NCBI GenBank assembly: GCA_017483425.1
Contig: JAFUWM010000365.1
Location: forward strand, 1 to 7,191
Direction: 5' to 3'
Length of the DNA: 7,191 bases
Source: Lachnospiraceae bacterium
GTDB taxonomy: Bacteria > Bacillota > Clostridia > Lachnospirales > Lachnospiraceae
The notes under the pieces were generated by a model. It saw only the letters and a list, made by a program, of their open reading frames with translations. It ran no database searches and was not told the origin of the DNA. Shown here one piece after another: positions 1-5,012 of the stretch (positions within the stretch are counted from its first letter, which is position 1; each line of letters begins with the position of its first letter). Made by a program: the position numbers and the translations under genes.

Positions 1-2
1 AC

Positions 3-31
3 TTGACACGACTTGTTTTTCACTTTATTAT
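3..31 (+). promoter_or_regulatory. sigma-A type promoter of rny
   Basis: A perfect -35 hexamer TTGACA lies at 3-8, followed by a 17-bp spacer and a -10 hexamer TATTAT at 26-31 (one mismatch to TATAAT). The predicted transcription start is near 38, which gives a leader of about 65 nt before the rny ATG at 103. The spacing and the exact -35 make this the best promoter in the window. It implies that rny can be transcribed on its own, whatever lies upstream. Confidence 0.8.
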
Positions 32-84
32 ATTTTAGTTGTGTTGCATTATGTTTTCATGTGTGGCACAGTCCAAAACTTAAT

Positions 85-99
85 TAGGAGGTACTCCTG
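85..99 (+). promoter_or_regulatory. rny ribosome binding site inside a small inverted repeat
   Basis: The Shine-Dalgarno AGGAGGT is at 86-92, about 10 nt before the ATG at 103, and fixes that start. It is followed directly by its own partial complement: AGGAG (86-90), GTA (91-93), CTCCT (94-98), extendable by a T-G wobble pair (85/99). In mRNA this would be a 5-6 bp hairpin with a 3-nt loop covering the SD core. The pairing is visible in the sequence; any effect on translation is inference. Confidence 0.7.
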
Positions 100-102
100 T
101 AA

Positions 103-1659
103 ATGTCAACATTATTATTAGTTGTCATCTTTGCAGTTGTACTGGTAATCGCTATCGTCGTCACGGCATTTATCGCCTCCGGCCACACCGAGAGAGTCAT
201 CAGCGACAAGATCGGCAGGGCGGATGAGAAAGCCAGACAGATCATAGATGATGCACTCAAAGAAGCCGAGGAAAAGAAGCGCGAAGCGTTACTTGAGGTA
301 AAGGAAGAGTCCATTCAGAAACAGAATGAGCTCGAACAAGAGATCAAGGACAGACGCGCTGAAGTAACAAGGCTTGAGCGGAGAGTGCAGCAAAAAGAGG
401 AATCTGTCGATAAAAAGGCTGATTCGGTCGATAAGCGTGAAGCCAGCATAACCGCCAGAGAGGAGGAGCTTGCCAAAGACAAGGAAAAGGTGGCAAAGCT
501 CAATGAGGAACGAATACGGGAACTCGAAAAAATTTCGGGACTTACCTCTGAACAGGCAAAGGAATATCTTTTAAAAATTGTAGAAGATGATGTGAAGCAC
601 GAGTCCGCGGTGATGATCAAGGAGTATGAATCACGTGCTAAGGAAGAAGCGGACAAAAAGGCGAAGGAGTATGTGGTAAGCGCGATACAACGGTGCGCAG
701 CGGATCAGGTCGCTGAGACTACAATATCTGTAGTACAGCTTCCGGGAGACGAGATGAAAGGGCGTATCATTGGGCGTGAGGGCAGGAATATCCGCACGAT
801 CGAAACACTTACGGGCGTTGATCTGATCATAGATGACACGCCGGAGGCGGTGATCCTGTCAGGCTTTGATCCTATAAGGAGAGAGGTCGCCCGCATTGCT
901 TTGGAGCGGCTCATCGTGGACGGACGTATACATCCGGCGCGGATTGAGGAAATGGTTGAAAAAGCCCAAAAAGAAGTAGAGGCTCAGATAAAGGAAGAAG
1001 GAGAAGCGGCGACCTTAGAGGTAGGCGTACACGGACTCCATCCTGAGCTGGTAAAGCTTTTGGGAAAGATGAAATTCAGGACCAGCTACGGTCAGAATGC
1101 GCTTAAGCATTCCATAGAGGTAGCACAGCTTACAGGTCTTTTGGCTTCGGAGATCGGAGGTATCGATATAAGGCTCGCGAAACGTGCGGGACTCTTGCAT
1201 GATATCGGAAAGGCTGTTGACCATGATCTGGAGGGCAGCCATGTGCAGCTTGGCTCCGAGATCTGCAGGAAGTTTAAGGAGTCACCCATAGTAATAAACG
1301 CCGTCGAATCACATCATGGCGACGCGGAAGCAACATCACTCATAGCCTGTCTGGTTCAGGCTGCGGATACGATCTCCGCGGCAAGACCCGGCGCGAGAAG
1401 AGAGACGCTGGAGAACTACACAAACAGGCTTACACAATTAGAAGATATTGCAGATTCCTTTAAAGGGGTCGAAAAGTCCTTTGCCATTCAGGCAGGTAGG
1501 GAAGTCCGGGTCATTGTTGTCCCGGAGCAGGTTACGGATTCGGATATGGTTCTTATTGCAAGAGATATTGCAAAGCGCATAGAAGGCGAGATGCAGTATC
1601 CGGGAACCGTAAAGGTCAGTATGATAAGAGAATCCAGAGTGACCGATTACGCAAAGTAG
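103..1659 (+). CDS. rny: RNase Y, membrane-anchored endoribonuclease
   Basis: RNase Y starts bulk mRNA decay and processes transcripts in Firmicutes, acting at the inner face of the membrane. The 518-residue product has the full family layout. A transmembrane anchor spans about 4-25. A long charged coiled coil (about 30-190) is rich in Glu, Lys and Arg. A KH RNA-binding domain (about 208-271) carries the IIGREGRNIR loop (GREG at 224-227). An HD-type metal phosphohydrolase domain (about 330-430) has H336, the H366-D367 pair in LLHDIGK, H404-H405 and D422, then the family segment ARPGARRETLENY (427-439) and a conserved C-terminal domain. Length is typical (about 520). Start at 103 is set by AGGAGGT at 86-92. 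All expected catalytic residues are present, so it should be active. In related genomes it often lies near recA; that part is outside the window. Confidence 0.97.
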   Translation: MSTLLLVVIFAVVLVIAIVVTAFIASGHTERVISDKIGRADEKARQIIDDALKEAEEKKREALLEVKEESIQKQNELEQEIKDRRAEVTRLERRVQQKEESVDKKADSVDKREASITAREEELAKDKEKVAKLNEERIRELEKISGLTSEQAKEYLLKIVEDDVKHESAVMIKEYESRAKEEADKKAKEYVVSAIQRCAADQVAETTISVVQLPGDEMKGRIIGREGRNIRTIETLTGVDLIIDDTPEAVILSGFDPIRREVARIALERLIVDGRIHPARIEEMVEKAQKEVEAQIKEEGEAATLEVGVHGLHPELVKLLGKMKFRTSYGQNALKHSIEVAQLTGLLASEIGGIDIRLAKRAGLLHDIGKAVDHDLEGSHVQLGSEICRKFKESPIVINAVESHHGDAEATSLIACLVQAADTISAARPGARRETLENYTNRLTQLEDIADSFKGVEKSFAIQAGREVRVIVVPEQVTDSDMVLIARDIAKRIEGEMQYPGTVKVSMIRESRVTDYAK

Positions 1660-1667
1660 CACACTTT

Positions 1668-1697
1668 AGGCCTGATGATCCGGGGATTATCAGGCCT
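1668..1697 (+). terminator. hairpin after rny, probable (partial) terminator
   Basis: AGGCCTGAT at 1668-1676 pairs perfectly with ATCAGGCCT at 1689-1697. The stem continues inward through a G-T wobble and ATC/GAT to a 4-nt loop, giving about 13 bp. The sequence after it (TGCTTCTT) is only moderately T-rich. It may therefore terminate incompletely, or act as a 3'-end stabiliser that lets some transcription into the next gene, for which I see no separate promoter. Confidence 0.6.
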
Positions 1698-1728
1698 TGC
1701 TTCTTGAATGAGGTAAAAAACTTACAGA

Positions 1729-2529
1729 ATGAAAAACAGGTTGGGAGACATAGGCATACTTGTCGCGATAATAGCCGTGATCGGGGTTCTTATTTTCATG
1801 AAGAAAGACTCGATCAAGGATGCTTTGCATATAGGATCCGGTGAAACTGCGGAAGAGAGCGAAGAGACCATGGAGGATTCTGAGGACACGGAAGAGGAAG
1901 ACGAAGGTACAGAGGAGGAGCCTGAGGACGAGGATACGGAGGAGACGGTGGAAGCCGATGCTTCGGCAGATACTTCCGGGGAGGAGGACGCTCCCGATGT
2001 AGGTGACGGGATATCCGTGCAGAATAATATCAAGGTTTCCGATCCGCTTCTTGCGTCAACGCATGTCAACGAGCCGGAAGGAACCGCGGTGGTACCCGAG
2101 GCCGGACTTATTGAGAATAATATAATAGGGGCATCATGGACTGAGATAAAAGACAATTACAGCTATACGGACTTTGAAGCCGAGCCTGAGGACATAGCCC
2201 AGCTAAGATTTTTAGACGATGGAAATCTAAAGTACTATCAGTCGCCCGCGTCGGGAGAGATATTCGGCGTACAGGATGATACCATAGTTGCTTATCTGAA
2301 ACGCTGGGACGGAACACCTTTGAATGAGGCGATATCAGTTGAAGGACTTTTTGATGTCGCGCCATACATATATCAGTGTACCGATTATCTGAATATGTAT
2401 GAATGGAAAATCGCTAACTGCTATGTAGGTCTTTTGGTGGAAGACACCGGGGATGGGGTTGCGGCGAACGCACCGCTGTATGCTGAAAGCTATGTGCTGC
2501 AGAGGAGGATCAATACTTTTTATAAATGA
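1729..2529 (+). CDS. hypothetical single-pass membrane protein with acidic linker
   Basis: Function not recognised. The 266-residue product begins MKNR, has a hydrophobic segment at about 8-24 (GIGILVAIIAVIGVLIF-like) and then KK at 25-26. There is no lipobox or clear cleavage site, so it is probably a signal anchor. Residues 37-90 are a low-complexity linker with about 30 Asp/Glu in 54 residues and no basic residue. Residues about 130-266 look like a folded domain rich in aromatics (Tyr, Trp, Phe). The only two cysteines, C217 and C231, are in it and could form a disulfide if it lies outside the cell. The start at 1729 has GAGGT at 1710-1714, a long 14-nt gap. An upstream in-frame ATG at 1708 is closed at once by TAA. 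The gene follows rny by 69 bp and ends just before a terminator. Topology is ambiguous because positive charges flank both sides of the membrane segment. Confidence 0.85.
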   Translation: MKNRLGDIGILVAIIAVIGVLIFMKKDSIKDALHIGSGETAEESEETMEDSEDTEEEDEGTEEEPEDEDTEETVEADASADTSGEEDAPDVGDGISVQNNIKVSDPLLASTHVNEPEGTAVVPEAGLIENNIIGASWTEIKDNYSYTDFEAEPEDIAQLRFLDDGNLKYYQSPASGEIFGVQDDTIVAYLKRWDGTPLNEAISVEGLFDVAPYIYQCTDYLNMYEWKIANCYVGLLVEDTGDGVAANAPLYAESYVLQRRINTFYK

Positions 2530-2537
2530 ACAAGCGG

Positions 2538-2575
2538 ATGAGAATCTTGTGCGCCTGCCCGTGTTTATGTTATAA
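2538..2575 (+). repeat. direct repeat copy 1, promoter-like with altered -10
   Basis: Positions 2543-2575 match 2625-2657 in all 33 bases. The preceding ATGA and one mismatched base extend this to 38 positions with one difference. The copy contains TTGTGC (2547-2552), an 18-bp gap and TGT followed by TATAAC (2571-2576). The usually invariant final T of the -10 is C here, so this copy should be a weak or dead promoter. It begins 8 bp after the stop of the upstream gene. Confidence 0.85.
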
Positions 2576-2576
2576 C

Positions 2577-2600
2577 AAAAATAGCCCTTTGGCTGTTTTT
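2577..2600 (+). terminator. intrinsic terminator between the two repeat copies
   Basis: AGCC (2583-2586), loop CTTT and GGCT (2591-2594) form the core. The flanking A tract (2577-2581) pairs with the T tract (2596-2600) across a T-G wobble, giving a stem of up to 10 bp that ends in TTTTT. It should end transcription from the 1729-2529 gene and would also stop any RNA started at repeat copy 1. Confidence 0.7.
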
Positions 2601-2619
2601 GAGCACCTGCTACGGTAGA

Positions 2620-2657
2620 ATGACAATCTTGTGCGCCTGCCCGTGTTTATGTTATAA
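2620..2657 (+). repeat. direct repeat copy 2, carrying the cheV promoter
   Basis: This is the second copy of the 33-bp perfect repeat (2625-2657), offset 82 bp from the first. The base after the repeat is T (2658), which completes TATAAT; in copy 1 the same position is C. The identity covers the -35, the spacer and most of the -10, which is more than promoter function alone would conserve. A recent duplication, or membership of a dispersed repeat family, is therefore likely. Confidence 0.85.
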
Positions 2658-2658
2658 T
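2629..2658 (+). promoter_or_regulatory. extended -10 promoter of cheV
   Basis: A perfect extended -10, TGTTATAAT, lies at 2650-2658. A weak -35, TTGTGC, lies at 2629-2634 with an 18-bp spacer. The TG element would compensate for the poor -35. The predicted start near 2665 leaves about 24 nt of leader before the cheV ATG. I see no motility sigma factor (sigma-28 type) consensus here. Confidence 0.75.
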
Positions 2659-2688
2659 GGAGTAGTTATTTTTTTGGAGGGGTAATCC

Positions 2689-3591
2689 ATGGATACAAAT
2701 ATTCTTCTTGAAAACGGTACGAATGAGCTGGAGATCCTTGAGTTCATGCTGGATGAAAACTGCTACGGTATCAACGTGGCAAAGATCAAAGAGATCATTC
2801 CATATCAGGAGGTGACGCCGGTTCCGAATGCACATCCCAGTATTGAGGGCATATTCATGCCGAGGGATACGATGATCACGGCAATCAATCTGAAGAACTG
2901 CCTGCAGAGGGGCTCGCAGGATACAAAGGGACTTTTTATCATCACTAATTTCAACAAGTTGGATATTGCTTTCCATGTAGATTCGGTTGTCGGTATCCAC
3001 AGGATTTCTTGGAGGGATATCATTAAGCCCAACGCTACCATCAATAATGCGGATGCGGGGGTATCTACGGGTATAGTTAAATATGATGATAAGCTGGTCA
3101 TTATACTTGATTTCGAGAAGATAGTTACGGATATATCACCGGAGACGGGACTTAATATCGACGAGATAAAAGAGCTGGGAGAGAGGGAGAGAAACAATAT
3201 ACCTATCCTTATGGCAGAGGATTCGGCTCTTCTTAATAAACTCATATCTGATTCGCTGAAAGAGGCAGGCTATGTGAATCTCATAGACTGCGTAAACGGA
3301 CAGGATGCGTGGGATTTCATATCACAGGCTGCCGAGGAGGGAGATATTAAGGAAAAGGTTAAGTGTGTCATTACGGATATTGAGATGCCTATCATGGACG
3401 GACACAGGCTTACGAAACTCATAAAGAGTACCGATGCAACAAAGAACATACCGGTTGTGATCTTCTCATCACTTGTTAATGAGGAGATGAGAAGAAAGGG
3501 AGAACAGCTTGGGGCTAATGCCCAACTGTCAAAGCCTGAGATCGGAAATCTGGTAAGGGTCATAGACAAGCTTATTGACGAAGCTAAATAA
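2689..3591 (+). CDS. cheV: chemotaxis scaffold/adaptation protein CheV (CheW-REC)
   Basis: CheV couples chemoreceptors to the CheA kinase and, through its phosphorylated receiver, helps adaptation in the cytoplasmic chemoreceptor array. The 300-residue product has an N-terminal CheW-like domain (about 14-150) and a C-terminal receiver (about 171-298). The receiver has the acidic pair E177-D178, the phospho-acceptor D230 in TDIEMPIMDG, S260 at the switch Thr/Ser position and the conserved K282 in LSKPEI. The HRLTKLIK and LGANAQLSKPEI stretches are typical of CheV rather than CheY. Length matches the family (about 300). The start is set by GGAGGGG at 2676-2682, 6 nt before the ATG. No cheA, cheW or receptor gene is adjacent, so it stands as a single-gene unit between its own promoter and terminator. 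Confidence 0.95.
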   Translation: MDTNILLENGTNELEILEFMLDENCYGINVAKIKEIIPYQEVTPVPNAHPSIEGIFMPRDTMITAINLKNCLQRGSQDTKGLFIITNFNKLDIAFHVDSVVGIHRISWRDIIKPNATINNADAGVSTGIVKYDDKLVIILDFEKIVTDISPETGLNIDEIKELGERERNNIPILMAEDSALLNKLISDSLKEAGYVNLIDCVNGQDAWDFISQAAEEGDIKEKVKCVITDIEMPIMDGHRLTKLIKSTDATKNIPVVIFSSLVNEEMRRKGEQLGANAQLSKPEIGNLVRVIDKLIDEAK

Positions 3592-3605
3592 GGTTAAGAA
3601 AAATG

Positions 3606-3632
3606 AGAGCCGCAGCCATTGGCTGCGGCTCT
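3606..3632. terminator. bidirectional intrinsic terminator
   Basis: AGAGCCGCAGCC (3606-3617) pairs perfectly with GGCTGCGGCTCT (3621-3632) around an ATT loop. On the plus strand TTT follows, ending cheV. On the minus strand the next bases read CATTTTTCTT, ending the convergent small gene. This is a strong 12-bp GC-rich stem with T tracts on both sides. Confidence 0.88.
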
Positions 3633-3662
3633 TTTAAGTCTAAAGACTGTTACCGGTTTATA

Positions 3663-3860
3663 TCAAAGCTGGTACTCGCCGTTGAAATCGTCATTTACTA
3701 CAAAGTAAACTTTTGAATTCTCCGGTTGGACATAGAGATCAAGCTTCTTGATGTCCGATACCTTGTTGCCGGCTGCCTTGTAAGCTTCCTTTGCCTTAGC
3801 GATAAGCTCTGTTTCGGTGCTGTCGTTTCCGGCATACTGAATGGTAAGCTCTGATTTCAT
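3663..3860 (-). CDS. small DUF6465-like protein of unknown function
   Basis: The 65-residue product starts MKSELTIQYAGND and ends VVNDDFNGEYQL. The pattern is a beta strand, a helix rich in Ala/Lys (about 16-31, LIAKAKEAYKAAG), then strands with LDLYVQPE and VYFVVNDDFNGEY. It resembles, from memory, the DUF6465 family of Lachnospiraceae (I-YVKPE and AYYVVN--G motifs), which has no known function. Those proteins often carry a Lys/Ala-rich N-terminal tail that is missing here. The start is set by GGGAGGTT (3866-3873, minus strand), 5 nt from the ATG. It has its own promoter and shares a terminator with cheV, so it is monocistronic. A coding gene is well supported; the family name is less certain. 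Confidence 0.85.
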   Translation of the reverse strand: MKSELTIQYAGNDSTETELIAKAKEAYKAAGNKVSDIKKLDLYVQPENSKVYFVVNDDFNGEYQL

Positions 3861-3894
3861 GATATAACCTCCCTGAAATGAAACCTTAAAATAA

Positions 3895-3939
3895 TTGCCA
3901 CATTATAATAAACTTCTTTAAAAAGAATTTCAATACATT
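3895..3939 (+). promoter_or_regulatory. possible plus-strand promoter elements before the PLP enzyme
   Basis: Three candidates overlap in the divergent gap. TATAAT at 3904-3909 shares the palindromic -10 but lacks a good -35. TTGCCA (3895-3900) is 17 bp from TTAAAA (3918-3923). TACATT at 3934-3939 lies only 12 nt before the ATG and would give an almost leaderless mRNA. I cannot choose among them from sequence alone. Confidence 0.35.
3902..3933 (-). promoter_or_regulatory. promoter of the small minus-strand gene
   Basis: On the minus strand, TTGAAA (3928-3933) is 17 bp from TATTAT (3905-3910); an overlapping perfect TATAAT lies at 3902-3907. The predicted start is around 3895-3898, about 35 nt before the ATG at 3860. 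The -10 sits in ATTATAAT (3902-3909), which reads the same on both strands. Confidence 0.6.
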
Positions 3940-3951
3940 ATTTGATTAAAA

Positions 3952-4986
3952 ATGACCAAAGAATTGAAAAAAAAATCAGAACATGGCGGCGATATTTATA
4001 ATAACGAGGTGATATATGACCTATCGGTTAACATAAATCCGCTCGGCCCTCCCGAATCAGCAAGACAGGCAGTTTCTTCTGCGATGAACCGTCTGGTCTG
4101 CTATCCGGAGTATGATAAGGCCGGGTTAAAGACGGCGGCTGCGGAATGCTATGGAGTATCAGCAGATAATATAATATGCGGAAACGGCGTATCAGAGCTT
4201 CTCACGGCAATAGGAAGGATCTGCAGAAATAAAAGAGTGCTGATACCGGTTCCGTGCTATACAGGATATGAGAAGGCTTTCAGGGAAAACGATATCGTAT
4301 TTCACTATCTGAAGCGTGAAGAGAATTTCCTGATTGGGAACTTCATTGCAGAAAGTATGGAAGATACCGGAGCGGAAGCAGTTATTTTTGGAAATCCGGC
4401 AAATCCGTCGGGAGGACTGGCGGACAGGGATATGCTGATAAAGCTTATAGACCGGGCTAAGAAGAACGGGATACTTTTTATAATAGACGAGAGCTTCATA
4501 GAACTGAGTGATATAGGTGAGCATGGAAGCATAATTGACATAATATATAATTATGACAACCTAATTATCTTGAGATCTGTTACAAAAGCATATGCCGTTC
4601 CGGGCGTAAGACTTGGGTTCGCGATAAGCAGCAACAAAGAGCTTCTAAAACAGATCGAGAGAGAACTCTCTGAATGGAATGTCTCAGTATTCGCTGAGGA
4701 GACAGGCAGGGCGATCTTTGCCGATCCTTTAAGGGAAAAATATCTGGAGGATTCAGGCAGGCTGATATTAAGGCTGAGGAGTGAGCTTGAGGAACATCTG
4801 CAAAATGCGGGCATAGATCATATCCCCAGTGAAAGTAATTTTGTATTATTGAATACGGACAGGGATCTGTATAATGAGCTGCTTGAAAAAAAGATATTGA
4901 TAAGGGACTGCCGTAACGTGCGCGGACTGGGCGCGAACTGGTACAGAATCGCGGTAAAAGAGCCGGCGGGCAGTATTGTATTTTAA
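3952..4986 (+). CDS. CobD/HisC-like PLP-dependent aminotransferase (fold type I)
   Basis: The product is a fold-type I PLP enzyme related to threonine-phosphate decarboxylase (CobD) and histidinol-phosphate aminotransferase (HisC). In 344 residues it shows the CobD-type start HGGDIY (11-16) and LSVNINPLGPPE (24-35), GNGVSELL (77-84), GNPANPSGG (147-155) for cofactor binding, D179 in IIDES and the Schiff-base lysine K212 in SVTKAYAVPGVRLGF. R220 follows it, and R332 in WYRIAVK should bind the substrate carboxylate. Substrate is unknown; no cobalamin or histidine gene is nearby. Two oddities: no Shine-Dalgarno precedes the ATG, although an in-frame TGA at 3943 rules out an upstream start. The C-terminus also stops about 12 residues after R332, where relatives continue with a final helix. 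The active-site set is complete, so it is probably functional. Confidence 0.88.
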   Translation: MTKELKKKSEHGGDIYNNEVIYDLSVNINPLGPPESARQAVSSAMNRLVCYPEYDKAGLKTAAAECYGVSADNIICGNGVSELLTAIGRICRNKRVLIPVPCYTGYEKAFRENDIVFHYLKREENFLIGNFIAESMEDTGAEAVIFGNPANPSGGLADRDMLIKLIDRAKKNGILFIIDESFIELSDIGEHGSIIDIIYNYDNLIILRSVTKAYAVPGVRLGFAISSNKELLKQIERELSEWNVSVFAEETGRAIFADPLREKYLEDSGRLILRLRSELEEHLQNAGIDHIPSESNFVLLNTDRDLYNELLEKKILIRDCRNVRGLGANWYRIAVKEPAGSIVF

Positions 4987-5004
4987 CTCTCACTTTGTTA
5001 CAAT
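4976..5004 (+). promoter_or_regulatory. candidate extended -10 promoter of the EAL gene
   Basis: TTGTAT (4976-4981), a 17-bp spacer and TACAAT (4999-5004) preceded by TGT (4996-4998) form an extended -10 promoter. The -35 overlaps the last codons of the upstream gene. The expected start at 5010-5013 coincides with the ATG at 5013, so the mRNA would be leaderless, which fits the absence of a Shine-Dalgarno. Confidence 0.5.
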
Positions 5005-5012
5005 AAATCGTT

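Noticed and set aside
51..83. A 10-codon ORF (ATG to TAA) in the rny leader, ending 2 nt before the rny Shine-Dalgarno
   Set aside because: It has no Shine-Dalgarno and no regulatory codon run. A ribosome stopping there could open the SD hairpin, but in AT-rich DNA a chance ORF of this length is expected.
315..656. Open frames on the minus strand opposite rny, including a Ser-rich 113-codon one
   Set aside because: They are the complement of the Glu/Lys-rich coiled-coil codons; they lack a ribosome binding site and any domain.
1722..2156. Minus-strand 144-codon Ser-rich open frame opposite the acidic linker
   Set aside because: The Ser runs are the reverse reading of GAG/GAA-rich codons; the plus strand has a membrane segment and a folded domain.
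2601..2620. A possible third, degenerate copy of the 33-bp repeat, and a CTAC-G-GTAG mini-palindrome (2610-2618)
   Set aside because: Only scattered bases match the repeat, and a 4-bp inverted repeat is too short to support an operator.
4950..5012. Frameshift in the 3' end of the PLP enzyme
   Set aside because: The other two frames after WYRIAVK do not encode anything like the usual C-terminal helix, so a single indel does not restore it.
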